In this document: positions 9,020 through 17,700 of the stretch, piece by piece
Layout of the letters: each line of letters starts with the position of its first letter
How positions within the stretch are numbered: the stretch's first letter is position 1
Notes under the pieces: generated by a model
What the model was told of the DNA's origin: nothing
Database searches by the model: none
Seen by the model: only the letters and a program-made list of their open reading frames with translations
Assembly (NCBI RefSeq): GCF_001422245.1
Contig: NZ_LMMM01000001.1
Coordinates: 435,422 to 499,421, forward strand
Reading direction: 5' to 3'
DNA from: Rhizobium sp. Leaf262
GTDB lineage: Bacteria; Pseudomonadota; Alphaproteobacteria; Rhizobiales; Rhizobiaceae
Length of the DNA: 64,000 nucleotides
Position numbers and translations under genes: made by a program

Positions 9020-10183
9020 ATGCCAGTTTTGAACAGAGCTGCGGAATTGCAGGTGCAGGCCAGTGAGTGGCGGCGTCATCTTCATGAAAACCCCGAGCTG
9101 CTCTACGATGTGCACGAAACCGCCGCCTTCGTGGCGGAAAAGCTGAAAGACTTCGGTGTCGATGACATCGTTACGGGCATCGGTCGCACCGGGGTTGTCG
9201 GTATTATCCACGGCAGGCACGGCCAGGGGCGCACCGTCGGCCTTCGCTCCGATATGGATGCTCTGCCGATTGTGGAAGAAACGGGCGCAGTGTGGAAATC
9301 GAAGGTTGAAGGCAAGATGCATGCCTGCGGGCATGATGGCCATATGGCCATGCTGCTGGGTGCTGCGAAGTATCTGGCGGAAACGCGCAATTTCAGCGGC
9401 TCGGTCGCCGTTATCTTTCAGCCTGCCGAAGAAGGTGGTGCGGGTGCGCGCGCCATGGTCGAAGATGGCTTGATGACGCGTTTTGGCATCGATGAAGTCT
9501 ACGGCATGCACAACATGCCCGGCATTCCGCTCGGCTCCTTCGCCATCCGCAAGGGCGGCATCATGGCCGCGCCCGACAAATTTTCCATTCTCGTCAAAGG
9601 GCAGGGCGGCCATGCGGCGCAGCCGCACCGCACGGTCGATCCGATTTCCATCGGCGCGCAGATCGTCAGCAATCTCCAGATGATCGCATCACGCAACACC
9701 GATCCCATTCGTTCGGTGGTGGTTTCCGTCACGCGCTTTCAGGCGGGGTCCAGTCACAACATTATCCCCAACGAGGCCTTGATCGCCGGCACGGTGCGCA
9801 CGCTGGACGAGTCGGTTCGCGACGCCGCGGAGGCCCGTATCAAGCAGATGGCGGAAGGCATTGCGCAGGCCAACGGTGCCGAAGCTGAAGCAGTCTACGA
9901 GCGTTATTGCCCCGTCACCGTCAATCATGCCGATGAGACCGAACACGCAATTGCCATCGCTCGTGATGTGGTCGGCGATAAAAATGTCGACCCTGATGTC
10001 GATCCATCCATGGCGGGCGAAGATTTTTCCTACATGCTGAATGAACGGCCCGGAGCCTTCATTTTTCTAGGTAATGGAGACAGCGCCGGATTGCACAATC
10101 CAAGCTATGACTTCAACGACGAAGCCATCGCCTACGGCATATCCTATTGGGTGAAGCTCGCCGAACATCGGCTGGCCAGCTGA
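9020..10183 (+). CDS. M20-family amidohydrolase (hippurate hydrolase / IAA-amino acid hydrolase-like)
   Basis: The 387-residue enzyme shows the M20D amidohydrolase pattern: HENPELLYDVHETA near residue 25, LRSDMDALPI, the metal-binding HACGHDGHMAMLL (about residues 103-115), FQPAEEGGAGA with the catalytic glutamate pair, and PSMAGEDFSY near residue 340. These enzymes remove acyl groups from N-acyl amino acids such as hippurate or auxin conjugates. A dimerisation domain lies between about residues 185 and 300. It is cytoplasmic, with no signal peptide. Being divergent from an aromatic-type aldehyde dehydrogenase hints at aromatic amide use, but this is only contextual. Confidence 0.92.
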   Translation: MPVLNRAAELQVQASEWRRHLHENPELLYDVHETAAFVAEKLKDFGVDDIVTGIGRTGVVGIIHGRHGQGRTVGLRSDMDALPIVEETGAVWKSKVEGKMHACGHDGHMAMLLGAAKYLAETRNFSGSVAVIFQPAEEGGAGARAMVEDGLMTRFGIDEVYGMHNMPGIPLGSFAIRKGGIMAAPDKFSILVKGQGGHAAQPHRTVDPISIGAQIVSNLQMIASRNTDPIRSVVVSVTRFQAGSSHNIIPNEALIAGTVRTLDESVRDAAEARIKQMAEGIAQANGAEAEAVYERYCPVTVNHADETEHAIAIARDVVGDKNVDPDVDPSMAGEDFSYMLNERPGAFIFLGNGDSAGLHNPSYDFNDEAIAYGISYWVKLAEHRLAS

Positions 10184-10195
10184 CAAAAGAATCGT

Positions 10196-10242
10196 CAGTG
10201 TCAAAATGCGACAGCGCTTCGCGCAGTCTCGTTTTGACACTG
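10196..10242. terminator. Long stem-loop between amidohydrolase and tRNA-Gly
   Basis: CAGTGTCAAAA (10196-10206) pairs perfectly with TTTTGACACTG (10232-10242), and the 25-base interior contains a second small stem (GAC, GCGC around TTC). It follows the amidohydrolase stop by 12 bases. It could end transcription from either side or be the core of a small RNA; no clear T-run follows. Confidence 0.45.
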
Positions 10243-10372
10243 CAGCTTGAATAAGGGCGCGTTGCTGGTTTCAGATTTCTGGAAAGCTTGTCTGTTTTCA
10301 GTTCAGGAAAAATCGTCAAAGAACGGCCTGGTTTCCCAGACCACCGTGTCAATTTACTCTCTTTGAGAAAAT

Positions 10373-10447
10373 TGGAGCGGGCGAAGGGATTTGAACCCTC
10401 GACCCCAACCTTGGCAAGGTTGTGCTCTACCCCTGAGCTACACCCGC
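10373..10447 (-). tRNA. tRNA-Gly (anticodon GCC)
   Basis: On the minus strand the sequence begins GCGGGTGTAGCTCAGGGG, has the anticodon loop TTGCCAA giving anticodon GCC, a T-arm with GGTTCAAATCC, and ends CGCCCGC-T-CCA with an encoded CCA. The acceptor stem pairs in all seven positions with one G-U. The U discriminator fits glycine. Confidence 0.97.
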
Positions 10448-10704
10448 TCAAATCCGCTGGTTCGGGGTAGATCGCTGAACCGCGGGTCGCTGCGTTGCGG
10501 CGACGAGGGCTATATCGCTCAACCGCTTTTTAAATGCAACAGGGAAATGACAAAAAGCTGCAGAAAATTTTGAAAAACAGGACAAGTAACGGAAAACATT
10601 TGATTTTTTTGATGCTGAAATCTCAAAGCCAATTGCAAAAGCGGTTTTGAGGGCCTAATGACAATGGCAACGAAAACCGAATCCGATGTCGCGAGAAATC
10701 CAAA

Positions 10705-11214
10705 ATGACCGAGCAATCGCCCAAGACGGCGCAGGACCTTTTCGCTTTGCTGGATGGGCTTGGCATTGCGCATACGACCGTCGACCATGAGCCGGTCTTC
10801 ACCGTGGCCGAATCGGAATCGCTGCGGGATCGCATTCCCGGCGGCCATACCAAGAACCTTTTCGTGAAAGACAAGAAGGACAGATATTTCGTCCTGACGG
10901 TGGAAGAAAATGCGACTGTCGACTTGAAGACGGTCCACAAGGTCATCGATGCTTCAAGCCGGGTGTCGTTCGGCAGACCCGAGAAGATGATGGAGTATCT
11001 GGGCGTCATTCCGGGCTCTGTCACCGTTTTCGGTGCCATCAACGATACGGGGCACGACGTGACATTTGTGCTCGACAGCGAGTTGATGAAGCATGATCTC
11101 ATCAACGGCCACCCGCTGTCCAACGATGCCACCACCACCATCGGGCGCGACGACCTCATTCGCTTTCTGGAGGCGACGGGTCACACACCGCTCGTCTTGA
11201 AAGTGACCGAGTAA
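10705..11214 (+). CDS. ProXp/YbaK-type aminoacyl-tRNA deacylase
   Basis: The 169-residue protein is a single free-standing editing domain related to the insertion domain of prolyl-tRNA synthetase. The diagnostic stretch GGHTKNLFVKDKK (about residues 46-58) with the conserved lysine and the later GSVTVFGAIND are typical of the ProXp-ala (PrdX) group. Such enzymes hydrolyse mischarged Ala-tRNA(Pro) in trans in the cytoplasm. The length equals that of the family. It precedes a thioredoxin-TPR gene by 54 bases. Confidence 0.88.
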   Translation: MTEQSPKTAQDLFALLDGLGIAHTTVDHEPVFTVAESESLRDRIPGGHTKNLFVKDKKDRYFVLTVEENATVDLKTVHKVIDASSRVSFGRPEKMMEYLGVIPGSVTVFGAINDTGHDVTFVLDSELMKHDLINGHPLSNDATTTIGRDDLIRFLEATGHTPLVLKVTE

Positions 11215-11268
11215 AGTACGATCTTTGCGCCAGATGGCGGCATGCTGCGACATGAACGGAGACTTTAT

Positions 11269-12234
11269 ATGAGCGATAATCCCTACGGAACGTCCAACAG
11301 CGGACAGATGACTGGCTCCGTCAATTATGGCAGCGCGCCGGGTGCGGCGGCTGCGGCCTCCCATATCAAGGATACGACGACGGCCAATTTCTCCAAGGAT
11401 GTCATGGAGGAATCTCGCCGCCAGCCCGTGCTGGTGGATTTCTGGGCGCCGTGGTGTGGACCCTGCAAACAGCTGACGCCTGTTCTCGAAAAGGTCGTCA
11501 ACGAGGCTGGCGGTCGCGTCAAGCTCGTCAAGCTCAACATCGATGACCATCCATCCATTCCCGGCCAGCTGGGTATCCAGTCCATTCCCGCTATCGTCGC
11601 GTTTCAGGACGGTCGCCCGGTGGATGGCTTCATGGGTGCCGTGCCGGAAAGCCAGATTCGCGAGTTCATCGACAAGATCGCCGGGCCTGCCGCAAACGAC
11701 CCGCAGGCGGAGATCGATGCGGCGCTCGCCGAAGCCAAGCAACTTTTTGCCGATGGCGATCATCAGGGAGCAGCCCAGCTCTACGGTTTCGTCATGCAGG
11801 TCGATCCTGAAAACGCCGCAGCTATTGCCGGCATTGCCGAATGTATGATTGCCGTTGGTGAGTACCAGCGTGCCAGTGATCTCTTGGCATCCGTTCCCGA
11901 AGCGCTACTGGCGGATGCTGCCGTTCAGGCCGCCTCCAAAAAGCTTGCGCAATACGAGGAAGCCCGCCAGTTGGGCGACCCCACAGCTTTGGAGCGGGCT
12001 CTCGAAGCCAATCCAGACGATCACGAATCGCGCATGAAACTGGCGAAGATTCTCAATGCGCAGGGCAGGCGCGAAGAGGCTGCGGACCAGCTTCTGATCG
12101 TGATGCGCAAGGATCGCGCCTACGAGGACGATGGCGCGCGCAAGCAATTGGTCGAGTTTCTGGAAAACTGGGGTTTCAAGGACCCTGCTTCGGTATCGGC
12201 CCGTAGAAAGCTGTCTTCGATACTGTTTTCCTGA
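11269..12234 (+). CDS. ybbN: Thioredoxin-domain TPR protein (YbbN/CnoX-like)
   Basis: The 321-residue protein has a thioredoxin domain at about residues 38-145 with an intact CGPC active site (C63, C66 in WAPWCGPCKQ), followed by four or so TPR-like helical repeats (residues 160-300), the YbbN architecture. YbbN/CnoX acts as a chaperone-linked holdase in the cytoplasm; E. coli YbbN has lost the second cysteine, while this one keeps both, so redox activity is plausible. ATG 11269 is preferred because GGAG at 11258-11261 is well placed. The N-terminal 35 residues are low-complexity Gly/Ser/Ala. LON-domain and UPF0434 genes follow in the same direction. Confidence 0.92.
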   Translation: MSDNPYGTSNSGQMTGSVNYGSAPGAAAAASHIKDTTTANFSKDVMEESRRQPVLVDFWAPWCGPCKQLTPVLEKVVNEAGGRVKLVKLNIDDHPSIPGQLGIQSIPAIVAFQDGRPVDGFMGAVPESQIREFIDKIAGPAANDPQAEIDAALAEAKQLFADGDHQGAAQLYGFVMQVDPENAAAIAGIAECMIAVGEYQRASDLLASVPEALLADAAVQAASKKLAQYEEARQLGDPTALERALEANPDDHESRMKLAKILNAQGRREEAADQLLIVMRKDRAYEDDGARKQLVEFLENWGFKDPASVSARRKLSSILFS

Positions 12235-12337
12235 CCTGCGCCTTGCGATCCATCGCCGCAGACCACACCTATAAGGGCGTGCCGCTGAAGCCGGGCGAAG
12301 CGGCGTTGCCGGTACATCTGGAAGCGAGGACACACCC

Positions 12338-13009
12338 ATGCATGTCGGAAATGCACGATATCTCAAGAGCACCGATCTGCCGGATGTGATCCCGGTTTTC
12401 CCGCTTTCCGGCGTTCTTCTGCTGCCAGAAGGCCAGTTGCCTCTCAATATTTTCGAGCCACGTTACCTCGCCATGTTCGATGCTGCCCTTGCCGGTGACC
12501 GATTGATCGGCATGGTTCAGCCATCCCTGCAGGGGCTCGACAGTGGCACGGGCGCAGGTCCGCTCAGCCCCGTCGGATGTTTAGGCCGCGTCACGTCGTT
12601 TTCAGAAACGGGTGATGGCCGATATCTGGTGTCGCTCAGCGGCGTCTGCCGTTTTCGCCTGCTGGACGAGGTGGCGAGTGGCACGCCTTACCGGGTTTTC
12701 AAGCATGCACCATTCCTGTCCGATCTCTCCGGCGAATATGACGAGGAATCCGTGGATCGCGAAAATCTTCTGCGGGTTTTTCGAGCCTTTCTGGACGCCA
12801 ACCAGTTGGAGGCGGATTGGGAAAGCGTCGAGCGTGCGGGCAATCGCGTTCTCGTCAACTCGCTGTCCATGATGTCGCCCTTCGGCCCGGCGGAAAAGCA
12901 AGCTCTGCTCGAAGCGCCGGACCTCAAGTCACGCGCTGACACGCTGATCGCGATTACGGAAATCGTTCTTGCGCAGGGCAGCAGCGAACCCGGAACTCTC
13001 TTGCAATGA
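12338..13009 (+). CDS. LON substrate-binding domain protein
   Basis: The 223-residue protein contains only the N-terminal substrate-binding domain of Lon protease ([28 protein letters not shown] at residues 17-45) and lacks the ATPase and peptidase parts. A helical tail covers residues 125-210. Stand-alone LON-domain proteins are common in alphaproteobacteria beside UPF0434; their function is not established. AGGA upstream of ATG 12338 sets the start. Spacing to the next gene is 10 bases. Confidence 0.9.
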   Translation: MHVGNARYLKSTDLPDVIPVFPLSGVLLLPEGQLPLNIFEPRYLAMFDAALAGDRLIGMVQPSLQGLDSGTGAGPLSPVGCLGRVTSFSETGDGRYLVSLSGVCRFRLLDEVASGTPYRVFKHAPFLSDLSGEYDEESVDRENLLRVFRAFLDANQLEADWESVERAGNRVLVNSLSMMSPFGPAEKQALLEAPDLKSRADTLIAITEIVLAQGSSEPGTLLQ

Positions 13010-13019
13010 TGGGGTGGTC

Positions 13020-13208
13020 ATGGACGAGAAGTTAAGCAATGTCGATCCGAAGCTGCTCGACCTTCTTGTCTGCCCTCTGACAAAGGGGCGTCTCTCCTAT
13101 GACAGGGAAAAGCGGGAGTTGATCTCGGAAAGCGCGAGGCTTGCCTATCCAATCCGCGATGGCGTGCCGATCATGCTCGTGTCGGAAGCTCGCCGAATAG
13201 AAGACTAG
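13020..13208 (+). CDS. UPF0434/Trm112-like small protein
   Basis: A 62-residue protein with the YcaR/Trm112-like pattern [17 protein letters not shown] and the later [13 protein letters not shown]. These small proteins have a zinc-ribbon-like fold, though here only one cysteine of the usual set remains. The start at ATG 13020 gives the family length; an upstream frame start would add an unrelated tail. It ends the ybbN-LON run. Confidence 0.85.
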   Translation: MDEKLSNVDPKLLDLLVCPLTKGRLSYDREKRELISESARLAYPIRDGVPIMLVSEARRIED

Positions 13209-13235
13209 AACCTGTCCATTTGACGAGAAAGATTG

Positions 13236-13259
13236 AGGGGCAGCCCAAAGATTGCCCCT
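13236..13259. terminator. Convergent terminator hairpin
   Basis: AGGGGCA (13236-13242) pairs with TGCCCCT (13253-13259) around a 10-base loop, between the convergent UPF0434 and kdgF genes. It could serve both directions; flanking T-runs are short. Confidence 0.45.
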
Positions 13260-13266
13260 TGATGTA

Positions 13267-13602
13267 CTACAGGAATTCGGCGCGGTGCGGCGTGAACGTA
13301 TCGATAAGTCGACCCTTTTCCAGCGCCTTCACGCCGTGGACTAGGTCTGGCTTGACGATGAAGGTTCCGCCCTGACCCAGTTCCTGTGTCACTCCATCGA
13401 TCGTCACTTCGAACCGACCCTCGGCCACATAGCTCGCCTGGATATGCGGGTGCGAATGAAGCGAGCCGATCGCGCCCGCTTCGAAGACGACTTCGACCAT
13501 CATCATTTCCGGCAGATAGGCCATGATGCGGCGGGACACACCGGGTTCGGTCGGTGTCCAGGTTCCATCCTCGGCATTGACGAATGCATTGCTCTCGCTC
13601 AT
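13267..13602 (-). CDS. kdgF: KdgF-like cupin (unsaturated uronate processing)
   Basis: A 111-residue single cupin with metal ligands in HSHPHIQASYVAEGRFE and a second motif PDLVHGVKAL. KdgF proteins convert 4,5-unsaturated galacturonate monomers, products of pectin breakdown, to the linear keto form. The gene directly follows kduI on the same strand with 11 bases between, supporting this role. ATG 13602 is chosen because AAGGA lies 8 bases upstream; ATG 13611 has the same sequence almost touching it. Confidence 0.85.
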   Translation of the reverse strand: MSESNAFVNAEDGTWTPTEPGVSRRIMAYLPEMMMVEVVFEAGAIGSLHSHPHIQASYVAEGRFEVTIDGVTQELGQGGTFIVKPDLVHGVKALEKGRLIDTFTPHRAEFL

Positions 13603-13613
13603 CTGCGTCATCC

Positions 13614-14456
13614 TTACTTCAGGTCGTCCATGGTGACGGGGTCGACATCGGTATAATCGACATTGTCGCCGGCCATGGCCCAGATGAAGGAATAATTGGC
13701 CGTTCCAGCACCGGAATGGATGGACCAGCCGGGAGACAGAGCCGCTTCCTCATTCTTCATCACCAGATGGCGCGTTTCGTTCGGTTCACCCAGGAAGTGG
13801 AAGACGCGCGCCGTCTCGGGCAGGTCGAAATAGAGATAGGCTTCCATGCGCCGGTCGTGAATATGGCATGGCATGGTGTTCCAGACGGAGCCCGGTGCAA
13901 GGCTGGTCATGCCGACAACCAGCTGGCAGGTCTTGACGCCTTCCGGGTGGATGAACTGGAAAATCGAGCGTTCGTTGCTGGTTGCCTGCGAACCGAGATC
14001 GACGCGCTTGGCATCGTTGATGCTGATATGCTTTGCCGGATAGGCGGCATGCGCCGGTGCGCTGAGCAGATAGAATTTCGCAGGCGTTTCAGACGAGGCG
14101 GACGCGAAAGATACCTTTGCACCAAGGCCCGCATAGACCATGTCGCGCGTACCGGTTTCAAAATCCGTGCCATCCACCGTCACCGTGCCCTTGCCGCCAA
14201 TATTGACGACGATCAGCTCGCGACGATCCAGAAAGGATTTCGTGCCCGTTGGCTTGATGGCTTCCAGTTCCAGCGAGCCCGACACCGGCACGGCACCACC
14301 CACGATCATGCGGTCGTAATTGGTGTAGTGCAGCTGAACGGTGTCGTTGACGAACAGCGGCGGCAGCAGAAAGTTCTCGCGAAGTTCCTCGGTGCCGAAT
14401 TTGGCAGCCGTCTTCGGGTCGATGGCGAAGCGGTTCGTGTACTGTGTCTGGCCCAT
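13614..14456 (-). CDS. kduI: 4-deoxy-L-threo-5-hexosulose-uronate ketol-isomerase
   Basis: The 280-residue protein matches KduI over its full length: RFAIDPKTAAKFGTEELRENFL at the start (typical KduI N-terminus), two cupin domains, and zinc-ligand motif MPCHIHDRRMEAYLYFD near residue 190. It isomerises 5-keto-4-deoxyuronate to 2,5-diketo-3-deoxygluconate in pectin/galacturonate catabolism. ATG 14456 has GGGAG four bases upstream and gives the normal length; five more residues are possible. kdgF follows. No kduD or kdgK gene is in the window. Confidence 0.95.
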   Translation of the reverse strand: MGQTQYTNRFAIDPKTAAKFGTEELRENFLLPPLFVNDTVQLHYTNYDRMIVGGAVPVSGSLELEAIKPTGTKSFLDRRELIVVNIGGKGTVTVDGTDFETGTRDMVYAGLGAKVSFASASSETPAKFYLLSAPAHAAYPAKHISINDAKRVDLGSQATSNERSIFQFIHPEGVKTCQLVVGMTSLAPGSVWNTMPCHIHDRRMEAYLYFDLPETARVFHFLGEPNETRHLVMKNEEAALSPGWSIHSGAGTANYSFIWAMAGDNVDYTDVDPVTMDDLK

Positions 14457-14749
14457 TGTTCTCCCAATCATATCTCAAGCAAAGTTGTCATACATATATG
14501 CGATAGAAATCTTATGTCAATCGATAGGGGTGAAAGGCCCGGCTGTAGCTTTCAACATGCAAATGCTGCAAATATTGAATTCCACCGGCTTTCCAACATG
14601 TAAGGCAGGTTCGGCAGGCGCGCTTTTTTACGAGCCACTGCGGGTAGGAAGCGCCGGATATGACTGCGCCCGACCGCTGCGGATCGCATTGACTTTCTGT
14701 GTAAAATCCGAGCAGAGTCGCGGCGGTCGTGCGTACCGGGGAGGGACCA

Positions 14750-17700
14750 ATGTTCGTGCGTTCTGTTTTGAAGAGCCTGTTATTCGTCGCAGCCACTCTG
14801 GCCATCCAGCCAGCGCTTGCGCAGGACGCAACGCGAAAGGTCGTCACCACCCAAAATGGTGATTATTTCGGCTTCGATCTTCGCACAGAGCAGAATGTCT
14901 CCCTGCCGCAATGCGAAACCATCTGCATCAACGACAAGGCCTGCAAGGCCTTCACCTATAATCCCAAGGTGCAATGGTGCTTCCTGAAATCGGATTTCAA
15001 CCAGCTCAACGCCTTCCCCGGCGCGGTCGCTGGCAAGGTGGTGGAAGTCGCCAGCGAGCCGGATATCGGCGCGCCGCAGAAACTCTCCTTCGTGGATGAC
15101 AGCCTGTACCAGCAGGCGCGGCGTCTGAAGGCAGGCCTTGCCGCATCGGATGCGGACCAGTCGCAGGGCGTCGAGGAGCTTCTGGCGCAGGCCCGGCAAT
15201 TTGCAGGCGCGGCCAATATTCCCCAGGCGGTCGAGAGCTATAAATCCGCTTTGGCGCTGAACCCGGATGATGGCGCGGTTTGGTCCGAGCTTTCCCGCAC
15301 AGCCGCGAGAATAGACAATAATTACGAAATATCGGGGCAATCCGCCACCGCTGCCCTCAATGCCTATTCGCTGATCCGCACCGTCAGCGCGCGCATCGAT
15401 GCGCTTAACACGCTGGCAAAGGCCTTTGAAAAAACGCAGAGCTACCGCGCAGCGCTCGATAGCTACAAGGCAAGCCTTGCGTTGTCGGACAATGCCCAGA
15501 CCCGCGCCGCCTATGTGGATTTGAAGGCGCGTCAGGGCTTCCGGGTCACCAACAACACTGTTGATACCGACAGCGTCAGCCCGCGCGCCTGCATCCAGTT
15601 CTCCGAACCTCTGGTCAAAAACGGCGTCGATTATTCCTCCTTCGTCACGCTGGATGGCGCAGCCCCCAAGGCCATCGAGGCCAAGGGCAGCGAGATTTGC
15701 GTGGAGGGTCTGACCCACGGCCAGCGCTACAAGATTGCGCTTCGCGCCGGTCTGCCGTCTTCGGTCGAAGAGCCGCTGGAAAAGCAGGTCGATCTCGACA
15801 TTTACGTGCGCGACCGGTCTGGATCCGTGCGCGTTACCGGAGAGAATTTCGTTCTGCCCGGCACCGCCCGCCGTGGCATTCCGCTGGTTTCCGTCAATAT
15901 CGATCACGCCGATCTCAAGCTTTACCGGGTGGGCGACCGCAGCATCACCAGCCTGCTCAACAACTCGCAGTTCCTGACGCAGATGGATGGCTATGGCGCA
16001 GAGCGGATCGAAAACGAGATCGGCGAACTCGTCTGGCAGGGCGGTATCGATATCCAGAACGAGCTGAACAAGGATGTCGTCACCAGCTTCCCCGTAGATG
16101 AGGCGTTGCCGCAACGCAAGCCCGGCATCTATGTGCTGACCGCCGTTCCGCCCGGCACTGCGCCGGAAAGCTGGGATTCTCGCGCCACGCAGTGGTTCCT
16201 CGTCTCCGATACCGGCATCACCACCTATGCCGGAACGGATGGGCTGAATGTCTTCGTTCGCGCGCTCAGCAGCGCAAAACCGCTGGGTGGCGTGGAGCTC
16301 CAGCTTCTTGCCAAGAACAATGAAGTTCTGGGCACCGCAACGACGGATGCGCAGGGCCGCGCGGTGTTTTCCGCAGGCCTCATGCGTGGCACCGCCGGTC
16401 AGGCGCCTGCCATCATCACGGCGCGCAATGGCGACACGGATTACGTCTTTCTCGATATGACCCGCGCCGGGTTCGACCTCTCCGACCGTGGCGTCACCGG
16501 CCGCGCCGCCCCCGGTGCCATCGATGTCTTCAGCTGGACGGAACGCGGCATCTACCGCGCCGGTGAAACCGTGCATGCAGCGGCGCTGGCGCGCGATATC
16601 GAAGGCAATGCGGTGGAGAACCTGCCGCTCACCTTCATCTTCTCGCGGCCCGATGGCGTGGAAGACCGCCGCTTCGTCAGCGATGGCAAGGCACTGGGCG
16701 GCTATACGGTCGATCTGGCCCTGCAGGACAGTGCCATGCGCGGCACCTGGACCTTGGCCATCCATACAGACCCGAAGACAGCAGCCATCAGCCAGAAATC
16801 CTTCCTCGTCGACGATTTCGTGCCGGATCGCACCGAATTCGATCTGACCAGCAAGGCCAAGGAGATCGACCCGGCTGGCGACACCGCCATCGATGTCGAT
16901 GGCCGTTATCTCTACGGCGCGCCCGCCGCCGGGTTGACGCTCGAAGGTGAAATTGCGCTGAAGCCCACCCGCACCCATCCGGGCTTCGAAGGCTATATGT
17001 TCGGCCTTGCCGACGAGGAAACAGAAGAGGAAAGCCGCACCACGCTGGATGATCTTCCAGCTCTGGATGAAAACGGCAAGGCGACCTTCAACGTCGCGCT
17101 GGCCGATCTGCCTTCCACCACGCAGTATCTCTCCGCCGATATCACCCTGCGCATGCGCGAAGCCGGTGGCCGCGCGGTGGAACGGTCTCTGACGCTACCG
17201 GTCAAATCCGATAGCGCGATGATCGGCATCAAGCCGGAATTCTCCGGCGATCTGGCTGAAAATTCCATCGGTCGTTTCCACGTCATCGGCCTTGGCCCTG
17301 ATGGCAGCAAACAGGCCATGAGCGGCCTCACATGGAAGCTCATCAAGGTCGAGCGGAATTATCAATGGTATCGTCAGGGCAATTCCTGGCGTTATGAGCC
17401 CGTCGTCTACACCAAGCAGGTGCAAACAGGCACATTGGCCATCGATGCCAATGGCGGCGAAATTTCCGTGCCTGCATCATGGGGTCGCTATCGCCTCGAG
17501 ATCGAATCCGCGGAAAACAACGGCCCCACCTCAAGCGTCGAGTTCGATGCCGGCTGGTTCGTTTCCGCAAGCTCCACCGAAACGCCCGATGCGCTGGAAA
17601 TCGCGCTCGACAAGCAGAGCTACAAGATCGGCGAGACCGCCAAATTGCAGGTCACGTCGCGCTATGCAGGCCAGCTGATGATCACATCCGGCTCGGAAAA

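Noticed and set aside
14780..16978. 732-residue frame on the minus strand inside the macroglobulin gene
   Set aside because: It is fully antisense to a gene with clear signal peptide, PAN-like and macroglobulin motifs, and its translation has low-complexity, His/Arg-rich shadow character and no domain.
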